A stretch of 44,745 nucleotides of DNA from Ichthyosporea sp. XGB-2017a (Eukaryota; Opisthokonta; Ichthyosporea). The stretch is from NCBI GenBank assembly GCA_002811675.1, contig PDIM01000018.1, positions 1 through 44,745 of the forward strand, in the 5' to 3' direction. The notes under the pieces are model-generated. The model had not been told where the DNA came from. It saw only the letters and a list, made by a program, of their open reading frames with translations, and ran no database searches. The position numbers and the translations under genes are program-made. Positions 1 through 8,774 of the stretch are shown here, piece after piece (the stretch's first letter is position 1; every line of letters begins with the position of its first letter).

Positions 1-27
1 GGGAGAGGGGGGGGGGGGGGGGGGGGC
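1..27. repeat. G homopolymer at left edge
   Basis: The window opens with a purine stretch that is almost all G. It is followed directly by coding-like sequence of TRM13. Together with the T run at the other edge, this suggests a contig end at a hard-to-sequence homopolymer rather than a biological boundary. This is inference. Confidence 0.7.
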
Positions 28-917
28 ATGGGCCTTCTTGGAAGAAGCTGTGAGAAAGATTTGGAAGCCGTGTGTGAAAAGGTGCGAATGGCAGCAGAGA
101 GACTTGTCATAGGTGATGGGGATGCAGCAAGCAAATGGTGGCTTAGCGAGGAGGCTTGGCCGTGTATGGGGCAGGTACATACTTCCATGCTGCAGACGCT
201 GGGACAAGGCCGGAGATCCAAGCACTTGCAACAGCACGGAAGCATTGTGCAGCACATGGATGAGATGGGGCTGCTGGCTGGGGGTGGTGAGGCGGTCAAG
301 GAGGGTGTTTATGTGCAGATGGGGACAAGCACGGGGCACCTGTCGCAGTTCATCCACGCTGCATGTGTATCAAGGGATGCAATATCGCATCATGTACTTG
401 TGGACAGGATGGACTTCCGAGGAAGAATAAAGCAGACCGGCTGATCCGGGGCCAGGAGAAGAGGAGGACGAGGAAGGAGGAAGGAGGGGAGGGGAGCATG
501 GAGAGGATTCAGGGTGATGTGGGAGAGGTGGAGCTGACCAAGTTGTTGGCACAGAAAAAGAGGAAAGCGCCTATCGTTGCTGCTGTTGTGGGGAAGCATT
601 TGTGCGGCCCTGCCACAGATAGTTCCTTGCAAGCGGTGGCGGGGCTTCGAGGGGCCAAGTAGCAGTGTGGAGTGGACATTGCTACCTGCTGCCGCCTGCC
701 ACCACCTTTGCGACTGGGAGACGTATTGCAATCGAACCTTTGTGACGGAGGTGCTGGATAGGAACAAAGAAGAGTTCAATCTAATGTGTACCATGACGAA
801 CTGGGCTAGTATGTCCCCGAAGGACCCGATAATTGCCTCCACAGAACGAGCAACCCGTAAAATAATTGGGTGGTGTGCCGAGCGTCTTCTTGACATTGAA
901 CGGGGATACTTTATTAC
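28..917 (+). pseudogene. TRM13: TRM13-like tRNA 2'-O-methyltransferase, 5'-incomplete and frame-broken
   Basis: TRM13 methylates the ribose at position 4 of some tRNAs. Family landmarks appear in order but in different frames. Frame 1 (from 28) has WPCMGQVH, QHGSIVQHM, the SAM-loop region GTSTGHLSQF and LVDRMDFRGR. Frame 3 (about 432-696) has NKADR, the hallmark GKHLCGPATD and DIATCC. Frame 1 again (about 703-917) has CHHLCDWETY, MTNWA and a C-terminal helix. The frame moves near 431, where one base appears missing, and again near 700. A TAG lies in frame at 660-662. The usual SAM motif GAGxG reads GTSTG. The N-terminal CHHC/CCCH zinc fingers are absent because the window starts inside the gene. 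The region is clearly richer in G+C than the genes to its right. No GT..AG intron explains the shifts. Either it is a decayed copy or the sequence near the contig end is poor. Family identity is strong; the state is uncertain. Confidence 0.7.
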
Positions 918-1040
918 CAATACATCAACCAGGACATCAACTTGCATCAACACAACAGGAAACACAGCCATACATATGCGATATATTTGTGCATGGTATT
1001 TGTTCTTCTCCTAAGTCTAACCCTACGTTGAACGTTAACC

Positions 1041-1154
1041 ATTCTCTCGCTCTCTCTTTTCCCTCGCTTCTCCTTTCTCTCTCTTCTCTTCTCTCTCTTT
1101 TCTCTCTCTTATCTTGTCTCTCTTTTCTCCTGTCTTTTCTCTCTCTCTTCTCCT
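1041..1154 (+). repeat. Pyrimidine (TC-rich) low-complexity tract
   Basis: About 115 bases made almost only of C and T, mostly CTCTCT and TTTCTC runs. It follows the last recognisable TRM13 sequence and precedes the Ty3/gypsy fossil. It ends near a CAG that could mimic a splice acceptor at about 1191, but the sequence after it (ending TGA at about 1290) was not recognised. No gene is supported between 917 and 1290. Confidence 0.8.
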
Positions 1155-1290
1155 GGCATACTTGGACCAATTTCCCGTTTCCGGTCCCAGAACAAGGAGA
1201 TGTTTCAGTCATTTGCAACACAAGTGGCCATGCAAGCCTTGGGAAAGAATGGTATCCGCTTTGAATGGGTCCAGTATGATGCCAACTGAA

Positions 1291-1323
1291 ACCAATTGAA
1301 CATCAAGTGGGACCGTGTAGAAG
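1291..1323 (+). repeat. Imperfect 33-bp direct repeat, copy 1
   Basis: By eye, 27 of 33 positions match the second copy at 2034-2066, without gaps. The core shared string is GTGGGACCGTG. The two copies bracket the Ty3/gypsy fossil. Their nature (element-internal repeat, or end repeats left by a rearrangement) is unknown. Confidence 0.6.
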
Positions 1324-2045
1324 CGCGAAGACTACCCCAAGGAGTTCCCGTTCGGTAGCAGAGTACTTCATTTCAGTTTTGGAGAACTTCCAAAATTGGT
1401 TGAAGTAAACCTAAACCCTCAGTGCCTCACGGCCGCCATTCTTTTGAAACAAAGCTGCCCCACAACCGTCTAGAAAAATCCAGGATAGCAAGAACCACAT
1501 CTTTGCTCAACACGGCTTTCAGTTTATCGAAAGCTTCTTGTTCTTCATCGCCCCAATGAAACCGAACATCGTTAGCGACTATGTAGCGAGAAGGTTTGTA
1601 ATAGGAGCCGCCATGTCAGCATACCCGTAAACAAAGCGATGATAAAACGCAGTAACTCCCAGTACCCGGCGTACGGGCAGTGAAAGATTATAGCTATAAC
1701 TGCTTGCTTTTCATCACGCACATGAACTATTGTGAAGTCCTTTGTCAGAAATAGTATAGCCAAGATTATGCAGAGAAGAATATCCGAATTGGCATTTGTA
1801 AAGAGCGACCGTGAAATGGAGGTCTTCCAAACGTTGAATAACTCTCAAGATATCGTCAGTGTTCCGCTTCGGTGCGGCTAGCTATAATTATATCGTCTAG
1901 AAAGACATGAACAAAAGGCATCGAACTCGATAGATAAAACTGTGTTAAAGACATGCGGTGCATTAGAAAACCCCATGGACTTTGCACGGACTTTGCATTG
2001 AAGCAAACAGCGGACTGGGAATGGATAGCCAAAACCAATTAGACA
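1300..2045 (-). mobile_element. Ty3/gypsy LTR-retrotransposon pol fossil (RT and RNase H part)
   Basis: Reading the minus strand from about 2045 to 1300, there is a reverse-transcriptase catalytic block (FLDDIIIASRTEAEH, like the YLDDI(L/I)xxS of Ty3/gypsy). After it come the stretch resembling the conserved region between RT and RNase H and then an RNase H-like segment. The parts are in normal order. The fragment is broken, with several breaks in frame. Gag, protease and integrase were not seen, and no long terminal repeats were recognised, so it is a truncated relic. The number of breaks suggests it is not recent. An imperfect 33-bp direct repeat lies at its two ends. Confidence 0.75.
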
Positions 2046-2066
2046 TTACGTGGGACCGTGGGGAAG
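2034..2066 (+). repeat. Imperfect 33-bp direct repeat, copy 2
   Basis: Partner of 1291-1323, with 27 of 33 bases equal when aligned without gaps. It lies just outside the upstream end of the fossil pol segment as read on the minus strand. Confidence 0.6.
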
Positions 2067-2754
2067 TCGTTTCCTTCTGCATGGTGACTGCGCCTAGAGT
2101 TCCACACGAGCGTGCGACTGGAACTTGGTAGCTGCTACTGGACACATATGAAAATAGAAACCTCTTCACTGCCCTTCCTCTTGCAACTGCACTGACTATG
2201 CCACTTGCTAACGAATTTCCCACAATGCGTTAACCACGAACTATCCAAGAACTAACGCTACTAGCAAGACCTCACTGTCCAGCACTATCTACCATTGTTG
2301 TGCTTTATTTGCGTTTACAATAGCTAAAATACAAGTTTTATTTTTTTAATATACACAGAAATCTATCTGGGAGATTGGGCTTCAGTCAAAATGGCTTCTT
2401 TTTTTTGAATCCTCTCAAATTCGAAAGCGATTTTCTATGCTTCCGCGTTTTACAAGCGGCAACAACAAACAAAAGGAGCGACTGTAAACATCGTCACCGT
2501 TCGTGTTTGCGGAACATTTCGACACAGTATTAAATTTGTTATTTGTACAACATATAGTCTTAGATGGTAAGGAAAGAACATATAACAAACGCTCGCACGT
2601 AATGGGATTGATTAAGTCATTTTCGAACGAATCTGGTGGTTTGAAGCGGATCTGACTGTTTTGGGGAAGGAGACAGTAAATGCTTGAAAAATCTAAATGA
2701 ATAGAAACGGGAAAATTTCTCTAAACGGAGTGCTGGAAAGGGTCGCTAACACAG
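2067..2754. other. Gene-free spacer downstream of the PNKP-like kinase
   Basis: I see no supported gene here. The stretch holds the 3' flank of the minus-strand kinase. A TTTATT at about 2336-2342 reads AATAAA on the minus strand, but it is about 415 bases past the stop, far for a poly(A) signal. T runs are frequent. No tRNA-like structure was recognised. Confidence 0.5.
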
Positions 2755-3558
2755 CTAAAGCTTCCGCTTTTTCTCCCAAATGTCAGTTGAATCTACCTCC
2801 TTTACCAGCCGCTTCTTTGCTTCTTTTTTCTTTTTTTTCATAACTGAAAGATCAACCCTGCGCAAATAGTCCAAATACTCTTCGCCCGCTTTCTCAGAAA
2901 AGCCATTTGGATTTTTGCTTTGTTCAAGAGATGGTTCTGGCAAATCCAACGGGCGGTGTTTGAGAATTTCAACAGAAACTACTGAACAAAAGCCTTCCTC
3001 TTTGGTTGGAGGAACGAATCTCTTTTCATATATAAAATAGGCCAGCATTGGAACCTTTTTAACAGACTCTGCTTCCCCATACTTGGCCACCGACGTCAGG
3101 TGGCGATATATGTTATTTTGAAAGGCCAATGACCTTGGTATGCTCAAATGTATACACCTGGCAGGTATCGCAAACTGGCGGCAAAGATTCAGATATTCTT
3201 TTCGAGTGTCATCAGATGGGTTGGTATTATCTATTACAACACTTTTTCCTTCAGACAGGAGTGTCTTGCATTCGGTTACGCACTTTTTTTTTGTTTTAAG
3301 CCGGTCTTGATTAACATGTGCATAGCCTCGATTTGCAAAGAACTTTCTATAAACAGTAGACTTTCCAGAGCCCGGGAAGCCGACAAGCATTACCAATTCA
3401 CAATTGGGGATACCAACCCCAGAAGGAAAAAACATAATGTCTGTAATAGCAGGTAAGCTCAAATCAACCATTTTCGCTAAAGACACGGGCTCCGTTTGCT
3501 TTTCTTCTTTGCCTTTACTCGCGCTCTTGGCAGTCGATTTTTCAACTGCTGTAATCAT
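2755..3558 (-). CDS. PNKP-type polynucleotide 5'-kinase, kinase domain only
   Basis: Single-exon ORF of 267 residues, ATG at 3558-3556 and TAG at 2757-2755. It matches the C-terminal kinase half of polynucleotide kinase 3'-phosphatase, which phosphorylates 5'-OH ends during strand-break repair. Motifs: Walker A GFPGSGKS (60-67) after the strand ELVMLV; HVNQD (81-85), the NRDT-like block; VVIDNTNP (107-114), a hallmark of the family; NNIYRHLT and a lid-like region, then EEGF as in the PNKP C-terminus. The last 35 residues are a Lys-rich tail (MKKKKKEAKK) that could be a nuclear signal. The HAD-type 3'-phosphatase domain and FHA domain that normally precede the kinase are absent, and none is encoded in the next 900 bases upstream. 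Its 5' flank holds a 35-bp tandem duplication. The kinase assignment is firm; kinase-only status assumes no distant upstream exon. Confidence 0.85.
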   Translation of the reverse strand: MITAVEKSTAKSASKGKEEKQTEPVSLAKMVDLSLPAITDIMFFPSGVGIPNCELVMLVGFPGSGKSTVYRKFFANRGYAHVNQDRLKTKKKCVTECKTLLSEGKSVVIDNTNPSDDTRKEYLNLCRQFAIPARCIHLSIPRSLAFQNNIYRHLTSVAKYGEAESVKKVPMLAYFIYEKRFVPPTKEEGFCSVVSVEILKHRPLDLPEPSLEQSKNPNGFSEKAGEEYLDYLRRVDLSVMKKKKKEAKKRLVKEVDSTDIWEKKRKL

Positions 3559-3576
3559 GGCACTCTAGATGCATTA

Positions 3577-3641
3577 ACAATTAGTCTACTTTTTGACCAC
3601 CAGATAACTCTACAATTAGTCTACTTTTTGACCACCAGATA
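3577..3641 (+). repeat. 35-bp tandem duplication upstream of the kinase gene
   Basis: The 30-base string starting ACAATTAGTCTACTTTTTGA occurs at 3577-3606 and again, identical, at 3612-3641, a period of 35. It lies 19 bases 5' of the kinase ATG, so in its 5' UTR or core promoter. Identity of the two copies suggests a recent slip or selection. Confidence 0.9.
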
Positions 3642-4052
3642 CATCTATTTCACAGTAAAAAGACAGAAGTTGTAGTCAAAGAATGGGAATAAGTATACTG
3701 AGCGTGAGATAAAGATTAGCAGCTTCTTCGATCCAATGTACACAGTGGGCAGAGAGGGAATGTCTGGAAGTGCTAAGTGGTGTTGAATCATGAAAGTCAA
3801 ATCTGCCCCAAAGGAGTGTGAAGCAGACTAAACCTCGAGGCTGGTATAAGATCGCGGCTCCCTGATATTTACTCCACAACTACTACTAGAGATCCAGATC
3901 CTGCCAGACTGAGGCTTGCTGCACGGTGACCGGGGACAAGCAGCCTGCTGGCAGCGCCAGACAACAAACAACGTCTCTGCACTCTGCAGCCAGTACTCCC
4001 CAGTCTCCAGTCGTCCCAGGCCTTGAGTAGTAATAATAGCGTCTAGCTCCCT

Positions 4053-4070
4053 ACTCCCCTACTGGGGAGT
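4053..4070 (+). repeat. Short inverted repeat ACTCCCC-TACT-GGGGAGT
   Basis: Perfect 7-bp arms with a 4-base loop, inside a zone where ACTCC-like words recur on both strands between about 3985 and 4145. It could be a protein-binding site or chance in low-complexity sequence. Confidence 0.6.
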
Positions 4071-4493
4071 GTGGACTGGACTCGTATACTCCCCTAACCG
4101 CACCTATACAGGAGTCAGGACCACTCCTGTCTCCTGCACTCTCCAGTTTCCATGACTCTCCCCTGTCGTCTGTCTGGCTATGTAGCTAAAGCGGCTTTTG
4201 CGCGGCCACACCATACCTTATTAATGTACATGTGTAGCTGCACAGGGATGTTTGTTATATGCCAGATTAAGAGGCTGCAGGGTATTTCATGCCATTTAAT
4301 GATACAATTCACATCCCCCCCCTCCCCTAAGCCAACCCATTCCCCCTTTGCGAATCTCACATACCACCACTCAAATCCATTACCTACCAGAGCATGCGTG
4401 CTCTCTGACTCGATACATGAGTACTGTTGGTGTCGCTATCTGTGGCTGTGACAATACTTATTTTTGTAGATTAATCGGAGCCTTTATATTACC

Positions 4494-5885
4494 ATGGATA
4501 ATAACAACGAATCATTTTCGAAGAATCCTACTTGCGAATCGTGCGTCACTGTAGTACCCGCATTAGAAAAGGAAATTGCTAGATTAAGCGAAAGAGTATC
4601 GGTTTTAGAGAGAAAGAACTGCTTTTTAAAAAAGCAATTACGCTCATCAAAAGGAAGTGAAGTTGAATACCAAGAAGAAAAGGCGGAGTGCGACGTTTCC
4701 TTTGAACTTGCTGATGTTGCGACAGCTGAGACTATTCCTGTGGAGGTACATTCATATGTAAAAGATGTTATTAGTTCTGTAATCAATCCCCAAGACAAGT
4801 ACACAGAAAGACAAAGCACCGCAACGGATTTTTCAATTCAAGCGCAAAATCCTTCGGTAAGATTACTATTTGCACTGTATTTGGATCAGCTTCGCAGTCT
4901 AAAGCATTTGAAATATAGCGTGTTTCATAATCTTGTACGCTACCTATGCGTCATTCTGTCTGAATGCCACAAACACGAAGACTACAATTGCGCAAAAACA
5001 ATCATGAATCTGTGCTTTACATTTAATACTACAGAGGATGACGGGAGCAAGGTGCTGATCTTTGAGTATTTGAAGCATTTAGAAATTTGGAATTCATCAA
5101 GATTTTGGGAGGCTGTTTGTATGCTTTCTTTTTCTACGGAATGCAACCGTGTATCCATTGTGTCGGAAAGTATGGGTGACGAAGAGGGTGGAAATCCCAC
5201 TGACTTGCAGGCAAACAGCCTGTCTCTTCCGGAAGCTTCCTCTGCCGCTGATAACTCTAATACGATGTTTGCACAGTTGGCACATATTACTACGAACATG
5301 GCTTTTTTGGGGGTTCCTGTGGGTATGTGCAGGCAGTTAATTTCAAAATTTTCGAAAATGTGTGCTCTTGAGGATGAACATGTCAGTGCTCTTTCAGCGA
5401 ATCTGTTGCTACACGCAAAATCATGCTGCGATGTAAAAGAGGTGTATTTAAATTCGGGTGATCTGTTAGCCAAACGACACAGTGTTGCTGTGGGCAACCT
5501 ACCAGTACCATTACGGACAGCAAGCAAGACCCTTTCCAAATCCGATTCCAGCCTTAGAGGAAGCACTGGTAACCTGGCTGAAAGTCAGCAGGAAAATGAT
5601 GCAGGTGCTGAAGAGGACGAAAGTCTCGCTTTCAAATTTAAGGGTCTTTTCAAACGAAAGCCCCCTTTCGGAATTGTAGTTGGAAAGTCAGCTGACGAAC
5701 GTTCAATAATTGTTGAAATCAAAAAAGAAACCCCAGCATCTTTTTGTGAAGCGCTAGAAGTTGGTGATTTTTTATTGGGTGTGAATGGGGCTGAAACTGA
5801 GCAAATGCCAGTTTCTCAAGTAAACGATCTTCTGCGGTCATCAAAAAAGGATGTTCATCTGCTTGTCGAAAAGGGATTTGGCTGA
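4494..5885 (+). CDS. KIAA0513/SBF2-domain protein with C-terminal PDZ domain
   Basis: Intronless ORF of 463 residues. Residues about 20-56 form a short coiled coil (EIARLSERVSVLERKN). Residues about 118-315 match the domain shared by KIAA0513 and the SBF1/SBF2 (MTMR5/13) proteins. Shared words, in order, are ILSECHKHEDY, AKTIMNLCFTF, YLKHLEIWNSSRFWEA and QLAHITTNM, which line up with LFECHQMDDF, AKNLMTMCFTYY, HLKQQPIWHTLRFWNA and QLGTFTHNM of human KIAA0513. A Ser-rich linker follows. Residues about 380-460 form a PDZ domain: the ligand loop is PPFGIVV, then a strand IIVEIKK, an alanine helix, LEVGDFLLGVNG and VNDLLRSS. KIAA0513 has no PDZ, so this is an unusual fusion. The function is probably scaffolding in membrane traffic or cytoskeleton, by inference. 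It is convergent with SCAI, 174 bp away. Confidence 0.82.
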   Translation: MDNNNESFSKNPTCESCVTVVPALEKEIARLSERVSVLERKNCFLKKQLRSSKGSEVEYQEEKAECDVSFELADVATAETIPVEVHSYVKDVISSVINPQDKYTERQSTATDFSIQAQNPSVRLLFALYLDQLRSLKHLKYSVFHNLVRYLCVILSECHKHEDYNCAKTIMNLCFTFNTTEDDGSKVLIFEYLKHLEIWNSSRFWEAVCMLSFSTECNRVSIVSESMGDEEGGNPTDLQANSLSLPEASSAADNSNTMFAQLAHITTNMAFLGVPVGMCRQLISKFSKMCALEDEHVSALSANLLLHAKSCCDVKEVYLNSGDLLAKRHSVAVGNLPVPLRTASKTLSKSDSSLRGSTGNLAESQQENDAGAEEDESLAFKFKGLFKRKPPFGIVVGKSADERSIIVEIKKETPASFCEALEVGDFLLGVNGAETEQMPVSQVNDLLRSSKKDVHLLVEKGFG

Positions 5886-6059
5886 GTTCAAACAATACTT
5901 CTGTACCACTCCTCCACCTTCCATCCTCCCTTCCCATTGGTGATCATTCTAGTTCTTTAACCAGTCAAAAGGCAGTACACTGAGAAGCAAAAAGCTGCCA
6001 AACTTCCTTTTTCGATATTTCCTTCTAAAACTTTTTCTTTTTCTCTGTAATACACAGAA

Positions 6060-8262
6060 CTACTCAGCTGCGGGCTCTGCCCCTTCCTCGGGCGCTTCTT
6101 CCGCTGGAGCGAGGGTAGATTCTTCTTCCTCTGCTGTCGAAGCTTCCTCGGGTGGAGGTGGTACTTCAGACTCTTCTGCAGGGCCCGCTGCTTCCTCTTC
6201 AGGCGCGGCGGGCTCACCCACCTCTCCTTCCCCTGCTGCTGAACTTCGAGCTTCTGCTTCGGCTCCATCTTCACCTGAATCTTGTTTATCCTCAGCGCTT
6301 GTCGCAGCTTCTTCTACATCCACAGAGTGGGACGCCTCTAGGGTCTCATCTACTTCCATAGTAAGAGTTTCTGCAAATTGTAAAGATACATCCAATACCG
6401 AAAACAATTCTGTGATTGTTTCTAATAATGTGGCATCGCACACAATAGTGGGAGGCATGGGTGGATGGGAATTTGGTAGAAACTCCTTTTTCTCCTTGAG
6501 AGCTTTATGGAGACGAAACACAACGAAACCAAAAGCAAAACGTATTAAAAACTGTCTCAAAAATTCCTCACCCAAAAAGTATCGGAAAGAACTGCTGACA
6601 CCTTCTGATGTTGCAAAAAGTTTAAAAATATGTTTGCTAATCCCTTCCCAGATTTCTACAGCTTTAGCCCAAGTAGCATGCGGAACTTCAGACATTCCAG
6701 TCATACTACATAGTGCCATCAATGGCGAATTAAGAAATAAAGTCAAAAGGTTACCGTTGGATGAAGGTTCCTTGAATCCTTTTGGAAGTGTGGCGGGAGA
6801 CATTAAGATCACGACTGGAGCACCATACAATGATGAGAGCTTTGAAAAGGAACTACCAGCTGGAGAGTCGGCAATAATGAATACAGGTTTCCTTGTAAAT
6901 GGTACAATATCTTCCATGTACAGGCTGTCAACGTTTCGACCCCCTTTGGCACCTGAACTCCCCTTCGTGTACATAGGTATCCCCGCCTCCGTTTCATTTT
7001 GATCATTATCGTCTGCTAGAGCCCCATCACCAGACACATACAATAGAATTGCCGTGTCTCTCGAAGGCGTTTCTTTCGTTGCAACGGACAAATAAAGCAT
7101 GAGTTGATAAAGGGATGGGCGATATAATAAATATTTATGAGGGTTTGTACGCTTGCCCCCCTTTCCAGCTTTTCTATCGTCTTCATTTGCACTTTTGGTC
7201 ATCATTTCCGGCTCACGCTCCAGAGATTGAAGCATCCTGTACATATCAAGGGTTAGTTCACTAAACTTTACTTGCTGAGCGCAACTACCAACGATGATTG
7301 CTTCAGCCAGCTTTACTTTTCCTAGTTCACTTTCTCCTTCGTATGAAACTGCTTGAAGACGATGAGACAGAACAATTGGTGGTTCCTCGGCCTCTTCGGA
7401 TGTAACTAGCAAGCTATTATCCGCTTCAATAAAACTCTGAATCTCCTTCAAAACAGCACTCCACTCATTACCGTCCGAAGGCGTATACGTTCCTATATAG
7501 TCTTTGATGAGCTCATCAAGTTCAGAACAAAGTTCTTCAACTGTACTCTTCTTTCTTAATATCAAGCAAACCACTATAAAGCGGGCATAATAGCGCAGCT
7601 TTTTCAACACAATTTCCGCACTGCACAGGAAACATATACGCGGCTAATGAGTAACGATGGGCGCCTTACGAATAAACCATCCCAAAACAAAACAGCCCTG
7701 CTTACCTTTCTTCTCCCTCGGCTGCGAAATAATTGCGAGTCCTGATTGCATCGTAGAAAATATAAGATTCGTACAGATAGTTGGTTTCGCTGGTTCGCAA
7801 ATAATAATGATAATAAAGCTGCCCAATTTTGGAAGCAATCTCTCCAATGTCAGCTCGTGTCAATCCAGCGTTCGCTTCAAGCAACCCACGATACTGTTGC
7901 TGAAACTTCCACAGCTATTTAAAATAAAAGGAGTAAGACCATTCTATAAGTAACAGATGAAATCTAAACCACTATGTAGCTCACCAAAAATACGAATAGT
8001 CAAGTGTAAAGCACACACTCACCCTCGTGTACAGTTCAAATGTTTTCCCAAAATAGGGCTGCCATTGTTTTTGTCCAAATTGCGGCAGATCCCGCAAACC
8101 GTGGAACAATTGCAGAGATCTTTCACTCAAGAAGTGAAAGTTGTCAACAATTGAACCGTAATCTTCCTCTTCGCCATTCGCTCCACCCCCGCTGGAAGGA
8201 CCACCGGGAGTGGTGGTTGCAGCCTGTGCACCGTCGTTCGCAGCCAAGTCCCCACTAGACAT
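6060..8262 (-). CDS. SCAI: SCAI family protein (suppressor of cancer cell invasion), 3 exons
   Basis: Exons (minus strand): 8262-8023, 7914-7706 and 7620-6060, with introns of 108 and 85 nt, both GT..AG. The product is 669 residues; the human protein is about 606. ATG at 8262 is the first after an in-frame TAG. Very high similarity is seen: GLRDLPQFGQKQWQPYFGKT across the first junction into LWKFQQQYR; then IGEIASKIGQLYYHYYLRT; KKLRYYARFIVVCLI; FIEAD; QVKFSELTLDMYRMLQSLER; NPHKYLLYRPSLYQL; YPFTRKP-like VPFTRKPVFIIADS; FLGEEFLRQFLIRF. In animals SCAI is a nuclear cofactor that represses MRTF/SRF transcription and acts with 53BP1 in DNA double-strand-break repair. The last about 85 residues are a Glu/Ala/Pro-rich acidic tail that is not part of the family core. 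The head faces the SET gene across 512 bp. Both splice junctions restore the conserved frame, so the model is firm. Confidence 0.95.
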
Positions 8263-8774
8263 TATTCCAAAGCCTCTGTTTGCTTCTTCCTTGTTCCTCT
8301 TTGGCTCCACCTAGATTCAGCAGCGAGATTGATTTGTCAACCGTCACAAATTTGTGTTGTAAACCCCCCCTGCGGCCATGGTGGAGATAATATAGATACT
8401 TCCCTGCATTCATTGAGAGGGAGGGATAGGGCCATGCAGGGGGTTGTTTATCCTTTCATAATAGCTATGGCAACCATATCTCTCTCTCCCTCTCCCCTGG
8501 CCCTAACCTCTCCCTGTATAATAGACCCCAAGAATTATAGACACTCTCCCCGTGCTGTGACTATCAACACCATCCATCCCTTTGTTGACTGTTGTACTTA
8601 ACACACACACACACCCCTCTTCTGCTTTGCCTGCAAACTGCAGAACAGGAGTAGTACCTTGAGCCAAATCTACAAAGGCACGTCCTCCCTATCTCTTCCT
8701 GTTTATTCCAACGTGGCCCCCATCCCTCAGCACTATTTTCTAGGCATCTGCTCTACGACGTGTGCTTCAGGAAT
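8263..8774. promoter_or_regulatory. Divergent spacer between SCAI (-) and SET-domain gene (+)
   Basis: 512 bases between opposite start codons, so probably a two-way promoter. It contains a perfect 12-bp palindrome, CACAAATTTGTG, at 8345-8356, a (CA) run near 8602-8615 and pyrimidine-rich stretches (about 8480-8510). No gene is seen inside. Confidence 0.45.
8345..8356 (+). repeat. Perfect palindrome CACAAATTTGTG
   Basis: Twelve bases equal to their own reverse complement, about 82 bp upstream of the SCAI ATG. It could bind a dimeric factor; it may be chance. Confidence 0.5.

Larger units (their letters stand above)
3559..4493. promoter_or_regulatory. Divergent spacer between PNKP-like kinase (-) and SBF2/PDZ gene (+)
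   Basis: 935 bases separate two start codons on opposite strands, so this must hold both promoters. It contains the 35-bp tandem duplication near the kinase side, a central zone (about 3890-4150) crowded with ACTCC/CTCCAG words, and a 7-bp inverted repeat at 4053-4070. A T-rich stretch and the word TTATATT precede the ATG at 4494. No ORF here looks real. Confidence 0.5.

Noticed and set aside
390-971. 193-residue open frame on the minus strand opposite TRM13
   Set aside because: It is antisense to recognisable TRM13 motifs, Ser/Pro-biased and matches no family, as expected for a shadow of GC-rich coding sequence.
1192-1290. Possible last exon after the pyrimidine tract, ending EWVQYDAN
   Set aside because: It has an acceptor-like CAG and an open frame, but does not resemble the TRM13 C-terminus or any family I know.
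4152-4554. Plus-strand frames of 99 and 68 residues in front of the SBF2/PDZ gene
   Set aside because: They are composed of low-complexity promoter sequence, show no domain, and run into the true start in another frame.
8263-8310. N-terminal extension of SCAI starting at 8310
   Set aside because: The codon there is GTG directly after an in-frame TAG; the first ATG is 8262.
8329-8601. 90-residue frame between SCAI and the SET gene
   Set aside because: It lies in the divergent spacer, translates pyrimidine-rich and CA-repeat sequence and begins without a plausible context.
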